DNA from: CALMEC01 sp963777565
Lineage (GTDB): Bacteria > Actinomycetota > Thermoleophilia > Miltoncostaeales > Miltoncostaeaceae
Assembly (NCBI GenBank): GCA_963777565.1
Contig: CAVZQZ010000007.1
Coordinates: 1-64,000, forward strand
Direction of reading: 5' to 3'
Length of the DNA stretch: 64,000 bases
A model generated the notes under the pieces. That model did no database searches, was not told where the DNA came from, and was given only the letters and a program-made list of their open reading frames with translations. A program made the translations under genes and the position numbers. Below are positions 1 to 8,783 of this stretch, piece by piece. Each line of letters starts with the position of its first letter. The first letter of the stretch is position 1.

Positions 1-818
1 GTCCTTCTGTCGACACACGTCTGCCACCCATCGCTGGCGAACGACAACCTGTCGGGTGTTGCACTCTTGGCGACGATCGCGGCGCCTTGCGGCCGGCACC
101 CGGCCCCGCATGACGTACCGCTTTCTCTTCATCCCGGGCACCGTCGGCTCGATCACCTGGTTGGCGCAAAACGAGTCGCGACTCGATGCAATCGTCGGCG
201 GGCTCGTGGTCGCGTGCGTCGGCGACGCGGCCCCGCTCTGCTACAAGCAGAGTCGGCGCAGGGACGCGCGCATCGATCGTGCGGCGACCTATGTGCTCCT
301 CCCGGGATGGCCGGCGCGCGGGTCGTCGACTTCGTGCCGTGGGGGTGGGACGAGCGTCAGTTCACTCGCCCGGCTTCGATCTGCCGGTGGGGTGCCTGAG
401 CCGCTCGCGCGAGGAGGAGTTTCCCGAGTACCACTCGTCTGCAGACGACCTCGACCTCGTGCGGCCGGAGCAGCTCGAAGGCGCCCTCGCGACGGCCATC
501 GAGATTCTCGACGTGCTGAGGCGGACAGGCGCTACGTGAATCTCTCACCGAGGGGCGAGCCGCAGCTCGGAAAGCGCGGCCTCTACTCGGGCACGGGCGG
601 CGGATCGGCCCAAGGGGGAGCAGCTCGCCATGCTCTGGGTGCTGAACCAGTCGGACGGGAGCGCGTCGCTGCTCGACGTCGCCGAGCGCTCCGGGCTCCC
701 CTTCGATGCGATCCGGACTGCTGCGCGGGCGCTCGAGGTCGCGGGACTCCTCGAGGACCCGGCTGCCGCACCTCCGGCACCGGATCCGGCGGTCGCGCCC
801 ACGAGAGCGGGCGCATGA
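1..818 (+). pseudogene. Broken DUF4910-type M28-like aminopeptidase with C-terminal winged helix
   Basis: Pieces of one protein can be read in order only by changing frame at least five times. Frame 1 gives the metal-site motif CHPSLANDNLSG (about 1-85). Frame 2 gives YRFLFIPGTVGSITWLA (from 110). Frame 1 returns with WGWDERQF (about 330-365), frame 3 gives FPEYHSSADDLDLVRPE, frame 2 gives the linker GEPQLGKRGLY, and frame 3 gives the winged-helix end LDVAERSGLPFDAIR, with TGA at 816-818. This order matches DUF4910/DUF2172 peptidase-like proteins with a C-terminal HTH domain, which occur in polysaccharide clusters. The 5' part lies outside the window. So many shifts cannot give a working protein unless the sequence itself is faulty. 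Confidence 0.75.
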
Positions 819-879
819 CCGGCCACTCTCGAACCGGCTGACGATCGGGTGCCGGTGCGGGCACATGCAGGGGTCGTGG

Positions 880-1590
880 TCAGCGGGGGGCCCGGCCGGC
901 CGGCCAGTCGTACGATCTCACGAGCCAGTCGGTCTCGGCGCCGCTTGAGACGTCGATAAATGCCCTCACGCGCACAGCGGGCTCCGGAACGGTCGCGGGT
1001 CTTCGTCGGGTCCGCCTCCGCCCGCATGTCCGTTCGCGTCGCGCCCGGGTCGACGGCGACGAAGGAGATCCCGAGGTCGGCGAGTTCCGCCCGCAACATA
1101 CGGGTCGCGCCTTCCAGCGCCAGCTTCGCCAGCCCGTACGGTCCGGAGCCGGCACGACCGGCGGCGCTCGACGTGGCGTTGATGACGACGCTTCCGCGCG
1201 GCATGTGCGGAACCAGGAGCCGGATCAGCGACAGCGGTCCTAAGACATCGACCTCGATGACGGCAATGAGCTGTGCCCGCGAGAAGCACCCGAGCTGGCC
1301 TCGTCCTCCGAGCACCCCTGCGTTGTTGACCAGGATGTCGATCCCGCCGAACTGTCCGACGACCGAGGCGGCGAGGTCCGACACCGAACGCTCGTCGCCG
1401 AGGTCGAGGGCGAATCCCTCGCACGCCAGCCGAGGCCTCGACACGCGTCGAGCACCCCATCCAAATGCGGTGCCGCAGTCGCAGTCAACGCGAGCGACGC
1501 CCCCTCGTGTGCAAGGGCCTCCGCCAGGGCGCGACCAATCCCTCGGGACGCCCCGGTGATGAGCACCCTCCTCCCGCCCAGGCCAGTCAT
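880..1590 (-). pseudogene. Frameshifted short-chain dehydrogenase/reductase (SDR)
   Basis: A classical SDR of about 235 residues is split over three minus-strand frames. The start at 1590 (ATG, with a GGGAAGGAACG ribosome site) opens into the cofactor motif TGASRGIGRALAEALA. A shift near 1425-1440 leads to LVNNAGVLGG, the catalytic serine region INATSSAAG and the active-site motif YGLAK. A second shift near 985-1005 leads to the C-terminus AFIDVSSGAETDWLV and a stop at 880. All catalytic elements (TGxxxGxG, NNAG, Ser, YxxxK) are present, so the gene was functional recently or contains indel errors. The substrate cannot be told; the neighbours suggest surface-sugar metabolism. Confidence 0.75.
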
Positions 1591-1624
1591 ACGTTCCTTC
1601 CCGCTGCCCTCCCGACGATGGCCC

Positions 1625-3173
1625 TCAGTATGCGCCCTGACGCCGAAGCACGCTTGGGATCGTCTTGAGGAGGATCTTGACGTCCAAGCCCAGTGACCAG
1701 CGGGTGACGTACATGTGGTCGAGCTTGACCATCTCGTCGAACGGCATGTCGTTTCGACCCATGATCTGCCAGAGGCCGGTGATGCCGGGGGTCAGGTCGA
1801 GCCGACGGCGGGCCCAGCCGGTGATCTCCTTGTCCTCGTAGACCACGAACGGGCGCGGCCCCACGAGGCTCATATCACCGCGTACGACGTTGATGAGCTG
1901 TGGCAGCTCATCGAGGCTCGTCCGGCGGAGGAACCGGCCCACGCGGGTCGCGCGCGGGTCGTCCTTGATCTTGAAGAGCGGTCCGCTCATCTCGTTGTGA
2001 TCGACGAGGTCCTGGCGGAGCTTCTCGGCATCGACCACCATCGTGCGGAACTTGAAGATCCGCAAGACTCGCCCGTGCCGGCCAGAGCGCGGCTGACGAA
2101 AGAACACCGGGCCGCGGCTGTCGCACTTGATCGCGACGGCGATTGCCGCAAAGACGGGGAGGAGGAGAGGTAGCGACAGGAGGACAAGCCCGAGATCGCT
2201 CGCCCGCTTGACTGCGAGCGCGGCAGGCGAGAGCTGCGCCGGGCAGACGTCGAGCACCGTCATCCCGCCGACGTCGTCGACATCCACATGGGACGTCAGG
2301 ACCTCGAAGAACCGGGGGACGATCGTGACATGGATCCGGTGGAGGTCGGACCACCGGATGATCTCCACGAGCTCCTCCGGAGCGGATCGTGGAAGCTGAT
2401 GATGACCCGATGCGCCCCGGCTGCTTGGACGATCTCGGGAAGTTTCTCCTCCGGACCGAGGATCGGGACCTGCTGCAAGTCGTCCGCCAACGGCTGGGGG
2501 TGGTGTCGATGAAGCCCACCACGTCGATGCCGAGGCCCCGATCTCGAAGCAAGCTTCGAGCGACCTTCTGCCCTACCCATCCCGCGCCGACGATCACCGT
2601 GCGCTGGCGGCCGGAGATCCGAGGCAGCACCCCGCGGCGCACTGCGCCCCGCGTGAGCGTTACGGCGAACACCGCGAACAGCCAGAGCGCGAACACCTCG
2701 CCGTCCAGGAGGACCCGGTCCTCGAGCTTGACCCCGTGTAGAACCTGGAGCGCCACGAACCCGAAAAGCGACAGGCCGAGCAGAACCCGGGGAAACTCCA
2801 GCGTCAGGGTCTGATGGAGGTGCCAGCGATGCCCGTAGAGGCCGAGCAGGCCGAGGATCGGAATCGCGGCGAACGGAATCGCGAGACTCCACGGCCGTTC
2901 CGAGAGACTCGGTCCGGGGCTACCGCGGAAGAGCCCTGCGGCCCAGACGGCGACTGGGAGGACGGCGAGAAGGGCGAGGAGGTCGCCGAGCACGAGCGCG
3001 AAGACCCTGCGCCCCCGATGGACCTGTGCCGATCCGAGCTCCGCCCCGGTGCGCCACGCAGCATCCGGTTGGTAGACGCGAACCTCTGGCGACTCGATCT
3101 CGGCAAACGGCCCCCCCAATGTCGCCCCAGGCGACGTTGGGGTGACTCCCGTAGGGCGTCTGATCCGTGCCAT
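1625..3173 (-). pseudogene. Frameshifted exopolysaccharide polyprenyl glycosylphosphotransferase
   Basis: This would be a membrane enzyme that starts exopolysaccharide units by moving a sugar-phosphate from UDP-sugar to undecaprenyl phosphate. From ATG 3173 (MARIRRPTGV) the first frame gives about four hydrophobic segments and a nucleotide-binding-like fold (TVIVGAGWVGQKVARSLL). At a run of five G (2496-2500) the frame changes to PLADDLQQVPILGPEEKLPE. Near 2376-2386 it changes again to IIRWSDLHRIHVTIVPRFF and the catalytic sugar-transferase domain, with KRASDLGLVLLSLPLLL, FKFRTM, DELPQLINVVRGDMSLVGPR and PGITGLWQ. The full length, about 515 codons, matches the family. Two indels break it; the first sits in a homopolymer, so a sequencing error is possible there. 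Confidence 0.8.
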
Positions 3174-3649
3174 GATCCGCGGGAGCCCCGCCTTTCCGAG
3201 TTTTTGTGGGAACGCCCAAAGGAAACCGTAGCCATGGGCCCCGAGCAGGGGAACCCCCCGTGTGGGTAGCTTCTCGTGTTCACCCCCTAGACTTTTGGTT
3301 AGTGATGTGCCTTTGGATGCATCTGTGGCGTAGTTTTTTTGGATTCGTGCCGCCGCGTTCCTCCGAGCGCCCGGCACGCCGGCTGCGCGGGCGACCGCGC
3401 AAGCGCCGGAACAGGTGCCGAGCCAGCGATGCGGAGCGCTCAGACGTGTGACGCGCTGAACCCCGGCGGGCGGTCTGCGCGTCGCACTCTTCTCTGGTGT
3501 ACGGGCCCCGTCGTATGTCAGCAGTCGGACGTCCTTCAGAGCATGTGGGGGGGGCTGAGCCGGCGGCAACCCCGGGCCGCCGCGACAAAGGAGCGCACGG
3601 CGCCGACGATCACGCGGGCGAACCCGCCGCGCGGCATCGACTGAAGGAG
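3174..3649. other. Non-coding stretch upstream of the glycosylphosphotransferase
   Basis: No convincing gene is seen in these 476 bases. The part nearest the downstream minus-strand gene (about 3180-3330) is locally A/T-richer and, read on the minus strand, contains short G/C hairpin elements (CCCCTGCTCGGGG near 3236-3248). It could be a promoter and long leader for that gene. No known riboswitch could be matched. Confidence 0.3.
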
Positions 3650-4755
3650 TCAAGCGGCGGCGATCGGAATGGGAACTCCGGTTCGCTGGAGGCGGCCTGT
3701 GGCGGGGGCGCGCCACCGCAGTTCTTCGTCGATGAGCTCCAGGGAGCGGAGCCTGGTGAGAACAGGTAGTCGCGCGAGTTGAGAGCTCCGGAAGCCGGCG
3801 TCGCTGAAGTCCATTCGGCGAAGCCCTTCGACGAGGTCGACGACCGCCGACTGCAGGTCGACGGCGGGTTGGTGGTCGGGTGCGAGGCGTCCGAACTTCG
3901 CGAAGCTCACGCGGTACGAGCGCTTGTCCGGGACGGCGTTGGGATTGACGGACACGGTGACGCCAGGCAGGGCCCGGGCGACTTCCTCTGCCAGTTCCCG
4001 CACCTGGAAGTTCCACACGTCGGTGCCGACGTTCACGGCCAGGCAGGGGATGGGTCGCCGGATGGAGCCGATCGCCCAATCGCCCAGTCGATCCCGCGAG
4101 CCATGTCCGCGACATGGATCAGTGGCCGCCATGGCGTCCCGTCGCTCATGATGTCGATGCGTCCGGTCGCGATGGCGCTCGCGACGAAGTCGTTCAAGAC
4201 GAGATCAAGCCGGAGACGGTCACTCATCCCGCAGGCGGTTGCGAAGCGCAGGCACGTCACCGTGAAGTTCTCATCTGCCAGGCCGGCAAGATCGGCCTCC
4301 GCAAGTGCTTTGGAGCGCGCATATGCGGTAAGGGGCCCGAGCTCGGACCCCTCATCTCTGGGCGCGTCGTCGGCCTGGCCGTAGATGCTGCAGCTCGAGG
4401 CGAAAATGAATGCCCCGACGCCTGCCGCTTTGGCGCGGACAGCCAGTGCGACGGTGGCCCGGTGGTTAATCGCGAGGGTGACCTTTTCGAAGGCGTTGCC
4501 GATCGGGTCGTTCGAGATCCCGGCGAGGTGGACGATGGCGTCGATCCCCTCGAGGATCTGGGGCGGCGTGGCACGGACATCGGCGAAGTACTGTGCATCG
4601 AGGAGGCGCTCCGGGACGGCGCTCGCCCCCGTGAGACAGTGGGCGAAGTAGCCGGCATCGAGGCCACCGATCCAGGCGTCTTCGCGAGTGTCGCGAAGAC
4701 GTCGCAGCACCTGCGGGCCGACGTATCCGAGGTTGCCGGTGATGAGGATCTTCAC
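3650..4755 (-). pseudogene. Frameshifted NAD-dependent epimerase/dehydratase (extended SDR)
   Basis: The start is GTG at 4755 with an AGGAGACC ribosome site. The N-terminal 220 or so residues carry the Rossmann motif GNLGYVGPQ, the IVHLAGISNDP strand-loop and YARSK (YxxxK), typical of nucleotide-sugar epimerases and dehydratases. Near 4060-4085, after MARGIDWAI, the reading moves to another minus-strand frame, which continues with LAVNVGTDVWNFQVRELAEE, PDKRSYRVSFAKFGRLAP and a stop at 3650. Restored, it is about 365 residues, normal for the family. One indel separates the halves, so this is either a recent pseudogene or a base error. Nucleotide-sugar modification for the neighbouring polysaccharide genes is the likely former role. 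Confidence 0.75.
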
Positions 4756-4919
4756 GTGAGGTGGTCTCCTTGCCTTTGGGTCGACACCAACGACGCTGCG
4801 AATCGCTCTTGCTCATCCCGCGGCGGGGTGCTGGCCACGGAATCGCCGCCCAACGTCATTCCGTCTTCGGGCTGCGTCACGATCGTCGGGGCGTCGGGCG
4901 TTTCGCCACCCCATCAGAG

Positions 4920-4949
4920 ATCATAACTATTTATAGCTTTCTCGTCCAA
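4920..4949 (-). promoter_or_regulatory. Candidate sigma-70 promoter for the epimerase gene
   Basis: Read on the minus strand: TTGGAC (4949-4944), an 18-bp spacer, then TATGAT (4925-4920), in a locally A/T-rich patch. It points at the epimerase start 165 bp away. The rest of 4756-5139 holds nothing recognisable. Confidence 0.45.
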
Positions 4950-5139
4950 CCGATCCGCGAAATGGACCAACTTCCGCGCATCCGGGGTCACGAGTCTCGA
5001 CCCGTCCTCCCGCGCCCGTCGGACAACGTTGCGCGGTGCTGTTGGTGGTGCACGTACTCACGAATTGCGTGGTCAGCACAGCGCGGTTCTCGCCGAACGA
5101 CAGCTGAAAAGTACGCCGGGGTAGTGATTCGCTGAGACA

Positions 5140-5545
5140 TCGCGACCGTCGCGGTCCGCGACGCGCCCCAGACCGTAGAGCCGGTTACGAAGCGCTGCTG
5201 CCACACTCGTCGACCTCCTCGAAGCAACACCGGGGATCCCGGCGAAACCGGTCCGCACGCTCCTTGAACAAGTTCGGCGGGAACGACACCGTACGCGTCG
5301 ACGCTGACGATGACCTCGGGCATGGGTCAAGCGCCGTGAAGCCGAATGCAATGACCGGAAGATGGGTGCGCCTCGCACGGGGCTCGCCGTCCCTGAACGC
5401 GTCCGCCGCGTGCCTCACGCTCGAATCATTCTCGATAATCGTCCATGCGTCGGGCGGTGGCGCCCCGCTGCGAGGCACGCGGCCAGCCAGGGGTAGTTGT
5501 GGGCCTCGTCCCGTGCCGTCGTCACCACGGCAGAGCGGGGGAGCG
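5140..5545 (-). pseudogene. Truncated, frameshifted family 2 glycosyltransferase
   Basis: Scattered motifs of a GT-A glycosyltransferase appear in order on the minus strand in alternating frames: AVVTTARDEAHNYPWLAACL, then AWTIIENDSS after one shift, then PEVIVSVDAYG (a degenerate DxD region), VSFPPNLFKERADRFRRDP, and VWQQRFVTGSTVWGASRT. The family normally continues for about another 130 residues, which are missing here. Multiple shifts plus loss of the C-terminal half indicate true decay rather than one sequencing error. It probably belonged to the same polysaccharide cluster. Confidence 0.6.
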
Positions 5546-5765
5546 CAACCGTCGCGCACCGTCCTGGTGACCCGCGGTCGTTCAATACTCGGTGCTTCCT
5601 CATGTCCGTCGAACCGAGCGGTGATGGTGGACTCGACACCCACGGCGCACCCCCGAGTGGCCCGCACACGGGGATGGCTAGCCGTTTTCCGCCCGTTCAC
5701 CCTCCCCGGACTGGCGGTCCGGACTGAACTTTCTGGCAGGTTCGGTCCTCCCCAGAAAGGGAGCG

Positions 5766-6701
5766 GTGGATCGGTCGTATGCAGCTACCCTCTCCGCAGT
5801 GACTACTCCTGCGCGCGTCGACGTCGTGGTCGTCTCCTTCAACTCCCGTGACTCGCTCCGACAGTGCGTCGGTTCTCTTGCCGAACATCCCGGCATCAAC
5901 GTCATCGTGGTTGACAACGCGTCGCCCGATGGGAGCCTCGCGGCGCTGGAAGGGCTACCGGTAACCTCCGTGCAGGCGGGTCGCAACGGCGGGTTCGGGT
6001 CCGGCTGCAACATCGGATGGAGGCTGGGAACCGCTCCGTTCACCCTATTCCTCAACCCGGATGCGACAATCTCGGCGGCGGCGGTGCTCGCCCTCGCGGG
6101 TGTCCTTGAGTCCGAGCCGGGTCTCGGAGCAATCGGGCCGTGCATCGTCAACGTCGACGGATCCCTCGACTTTTCGCAACGTCGCTTTCCACGGCTTCGC
6201 TCGACGTTCGCAACGGCGGTCTTTCTCCATCGTCTCCTTCCGCGGGCGAGGTGGACCGACGAGATGGTGCGCGACCCGGCACGGTACGAGCGTGCCGGTG
6301 ACGCGGAGTGGCTCTCCGGCGCCTGCTTGATGGTGCGACGAGCCGTGCTCGAACGCATCGACGGTTTCGACGAGGGCTTCTTCCTCTACCTCGAGGACAC
6401 GGACATCTGCAGGCGGATCTGGGATGCGGGCGCCAGGGTCGGCTACTCGCCCGACGCGATCTGCGTACACGTCGGTGGCAGCTCTGCGCCCCGGTCGAGC
6501 CTTGCGCCAGTCCACGTTGCAAGCAAGCTGCGGTACACGGAGAAGCACGCGGGACGCCTCGCTGGCGCGCTCGAACGAGCCGGCCTCATCCTGTGGGCGA
6601 CCGTGCGCATCGTGGCAAGTCGCGGCGGCATCTCCGCGCGGGCTGGGTACCTGCTGGCGTTACAGAGGCTCCTGCATCCCCGCCCACGCCTGACGCCCTA
6701 G
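5766..6701 (+). CDS. Family 2 glycosyltransferase (rhamnosyltransferase-like)
   Basis: Intact 311-residue cytoplasmic GT-A enzyme that would add a sugar, possibly rhamnose, from an activated donor to a growing surface glycan. The start is GTG at 5766 with AAAGGGAG just upstream. Visible motifs are VVVVSFNSRDSL (residues 20-31), VVDNASPDGS (48-57), the nucleotide-binding variant FLNPDA (95-100) and the acceptor-side acidic pair in YLEDTDICRR (208-217). The FLNPDA and ED pattern is typical of WbbL/RfbF-like rhamnosyltransferases, but donor and acceptor cannot be fixed from sequence. It is the first intact gene after the broken cluster and is transcribed away from it. Confidence 0.85.
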   Translation: MDRSYAATLSAVTTPARVDVVVVSFNSRDSLRQCVGSLAEHPGINVIVVDNASPDGSLAALEGLPVTSVQAGRNGGFGSGCNIGWRLGTAPFTLFLNPDATISAAAVLALAGVLESEPGLGAIGPCIVNVDGSLDFSQRRFPRLRSTFATAVFLHRLLPRARWTDEMVRDPARYERAGDAEWLSGACLMVRRAVLERIDGFDEGFFLYLEDTDICRRIWDAGARVGYSPDAICVHVGGSSAPRSSLAPVHVASKLRYTEKHAGRLAGALERAGLILWATVRIVASRGGISARAGYLLALQRLLHPRPRLTP

Positions 6702-6760
6702 TGTTTCGCATCTGACATTGCCTGACGCACGGCCTCGGGCCATCGCGGATCACGCGGTGC

Positions 6761-6799
6761 CGATGGGCAGTACTGGGATGAACCAGTGACCTCCCGCGT
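6761..6799 (-). repeat. Partial tRNA-Val 3'-end copy (putative att site, distal)
   Basis: These 39 bp repeat bases 8709-8748, in the same orientation, with a single missing T. They cover the 3' part of tRNA-Val from the anticodon stem through the acceptor strand, plus two or three flanking bases. A complete tRNA at one end and a 3' fragment at the other is what site-specific integration into a tRNA gene leaves. Confidence 0.75.
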
Positions 6800-6802
6800 C
6801 CT

Positions 6803-7125
6803 TGTTCCACGACGCTCTCCGCGTACCAGTCAGCAAGGCGCTCCGCGAACCGCGACGAGACGGCAACCCGACGCGCCTCATCGCGGTTGCGGATCGTCTT
6901 CGGAGCAAGGACCGGTGCCTTCGCCTGGAAGTACCGCTTCGCGAACATGCCCAGGGTGTCGGGTTCGTTATCCGAGGCCACGTCGGCGGGTTCGGGTCGT
7001 CCGACCGCCATTCGCCGTCGCCGGTCGGCTCGGGCCTCGCCGACGGTGTCGACCACGGTCACCGTGGGGGTGGTGCCGGGCGCGTAAGCAGGCACCTTCA
7101 TCTGGAAGGGGCAGTCGCACCGTCG
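6803..7125 (-). pseudogene. Remnant of tyrosine-type integrase N-terminus
   Basis: The minus strand reads CDCPFQMKVPAYAPG, VVDTVGEARADRRRRMAVG, then TLGMFAKRYFQAKAPVLAPK and TIRNRDEA. This resembles the arm-binding and SAM-like N-terminal region of phage or ICE integrases (typically FAERWL...LAPxTxRNY). The catalytic C-terminal domain (R...HxxR...Y) is absent. The fragment stops where the distal tRNA copy begins, as expected for an int gene next to an attachment site. Similarity is judged by eye only. Confidence 0.45.
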
Positions 7126-7200
7126 CTTCGGCTTCTGGTCTGTCGACGACGGGCAGGCGAGCCGACATGGTGCTCGAACGCGAGGTGCCGCAGTGCAGGG

Positions 7201-7350
7201 GCCGCCGCGAAGGCGGTCGAGCTCGGCCAGGTGCAGCACCTGGGCCTTCCTGATGCTGTGCGCGAACGAGTAGTCGAACTTCGCAAGCGTCTTGCGGGCG
7301 GGGCAAACCTCGCCGTTCGGGTCAGCGAACTCCCGGAGGAGCCCGGCGCG
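7201..7350 (-). pseudogene. Fragment resembling IstB-like ATPase of IS21-family elements
   Basis: Minus-strand reading ARKTLAKFDYSFAHSIRKAQ followed by VLHLAELDRLRGG matches the pattern just before the Walker A motif of IstB ATPases (KTLxxFDxSFxxSIxxxxVxxLxxLxFL). The ATPase core itself is missing, and no terminal inverted repeats or IstA transposase were seen. It is in frame with the integrase-like remnant, so the two scraps were probably joined by deletion. Confidence 0.4.
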
Positions 7351-7441
7351 CGCGAAAGCTCGGCGACTTGATCGTCGCTACGAAATTCTCCAATATCTAG
7401 AGGTGCGATGGACTGCCCGCCTTAGGCTGCCAACGCCGCTG

Positions 7442-8539
7442 ATGGGGTGGTGGGCGGAAGACACGCGACGCGATCTACGAATCGACATTCTGCGCGGCCT
7501 GTTCGTGGTGGTGATGGTCGTCGACCACACCGCCCGAGGGACGATCTTGAATCACATCACCGGAGGCGGCGGTCGGATCGTCACGGCGGCAGAGGGGTTC
7601 ATCCTCCTGTCCGGGGCGACCGTTGGCCTCGTGTACCCGCGAGTGGTGGCGCGCCGGGGGTTGTTGTACGCGACGCGGAGGTTGATTCGCCGCGGCTTGA
7701 TCATCTACGTGGTCGCCGTGACGGCGGGCATCATTTCGACCGCGATCATCCTGTTTCGCACCTCCCGTCTCGACGTGCTTGCCCAACAGGTCGTCGAGGT
7801 TCTCACGCTCCGGCACCGTCCCGAGGATCTGTCGCTGGGGCTTGACAGCGTACTGACGATCTACGCGATCCTGTTCATACTCGCGCCGATAACTGTGGCG
7901 CTCTTGTATTGGCGCAAGACCCCCATACTGCTCGGCCTGGCGGCGATCGCCTGGTCGGCCCAGGAGCTTCTTCCGATCGGGTATACCGACGCTGGATCGG
8001 GCGACGACATCGGCGGGCTCATCACGCGCTTTGCGCTGCTCGAGGGGTGGGCCGTCTGGGCTGCGTTCGCGGCCCTCGTCTGGCATTGGAAACGGCTCGC
8101 GCCGTTCGTCGCCCGCGTTTCGCTGACTACCTGGGCCGTGGGCAGCGGTGCCGTCGCGGTGCTGTGCTTGCGTGTGTTCTCGGCGCATGACAGCTCCAGG
8201 GTGCTGTTCGGGCCGCAAAAGCTCCTAGTCTGCGTCGCGGTGTTCGTGTGCCTCCTCTCGGTGGTCACGCTTGCGTACTCGCGGCTCGTCGCCAGTATCG
8301 GCTGGCTTTTCATCCCGCTGGGCCAGCAGGCGCTCGTTGCGGTGGCGTTGCATATGGTGCTACTCGCCTTTCCCGAGCCCTCCCTCGCCTTCCTCGGCTC
8401 ATTGCGCGGGACGGCGCTACAGGTCGTCGCTGTCGCCGCCGTCTGGTTCGGCGTCCAACTCTGGGTCGGATTCGTCCGGGGCGCGCCGTCGCCCGTCGAG
8501 GTCCGACAGGTGACGGCGCTCAAGCAAGGACGAATCTAG
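7442..8539 (+). CDS. OpgC-like multi-spanning membrane acyltransferase
   Basis: About 365 residues with roughly ten hydrophobic segments. The N-terminus RRDLRIDILRGLFVVVMVVD followed by HTARG is typical of the OpgC/acyltransferase-3 superfamily, in which a histidine after the first segment is needed to transfer acyl groups (succinyl in OpgC) to extracytoplasmic glycans. ATG 7442 is chosen because the protein begins just before the conserved motif; GTG 7403 and earlier in-frame codons are possible, and no strong ribosome site is seen. It is the only intact gene in the tRNA-bounded island, so glycan decoration may be the cargo trait. Confidence 0.75.
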   Translation: MGWWAEDTRRDLRIDILRGLFVVVMVVDHTARGTILNHITGGGGRIVTAAEGFILLSGATVGLVYPRVVARRGLLYATRRLIRRGLIIYVVAVTAGIISTAIILFRTSRLDVLAQQVVEVLTLRHRPEDLSLGLDSVLTIYAILFILAPITVALLYWRKTPILLGLAAIAWSAQELLPIGYTDAGSGDDIGGLITRFALLEGWAVWAAFAALVWHWKRLAPFVARVSLTTWAVGSGAVAVLCLRVFSAHDSSRVLFGPQKLLVCVAVFVCLLSVVTLAYSRLVASIGWLFIPLGQQALVAVALHMVLLAFPEPSLAFLGSLRGTALQVVAVAAVWFGVQLWVGFVRGAPSPVEVRQVTALKQGRI

Positions 8540-8708
8540 TCGTTGGGTCGTCAGGCCCGGCGGGATGGGCTGGAGGGTGTTCGGACCTCCGACCTCGGGA
8601 ATGGGAGTTGCCTTCGGGGCTTCCCTCCGTTCATCGAGACGAACTCCCACCGTGCAAGACTCAGGGTCGCACTTACCGGTAAGAGGCCTGGAATTGCCGG
8701 CTAATCGT

Positions 8709-8748
8709 CGATGGGCAGTACTGGGATTGAACCAGTGACCTCCCGCGT
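8709..8748 (-). repeat. tRNA-Val-proximal att repeat
   Basis: Forty bases shared with 6761-6799 (one base longer). This copy is inside the complete tRNA-Val gene, covering its 3' part and the two or three bases beyond. The pair delimits about 1.9 kb. Confidence 0.75.
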
Positions 8749-8783
8749 GTGAGGCGGGCGCTCTCCCGCTGAGCTAACTGCCC
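8712..8783 (-). tRNA. tRNA-Val (anticodon CAC)
   Basis: On the minus strand a full cloverleaf folds. The acceptor arm is GGGCAGT with ACTGCCC and discriminator A, the D-arm is GCTCAGCGGGAGAGC, the anticodon stem CCCGC/GCGGG encloses loop CUCACAC (anticodon CAC), and the T-arm is ACTGG-TTCAATC-CCAGT. CCA is not encoded. It decodes GUG valine codons. Its 3' half is the apparent integration target of the neighbouring island. Confidence 0.95.

Noticed and set aside
3174..3330. Possible c-di-AMP (ydaO-type) or c-di-GMP riboswitch in the leader of the glycosylphosphotransferase, because of GGGGTGAA and G/C hairpins on the minus strand
   Set aside because: The other conserved blocks of these riboswitches, in the required order and spacing, could not be found.
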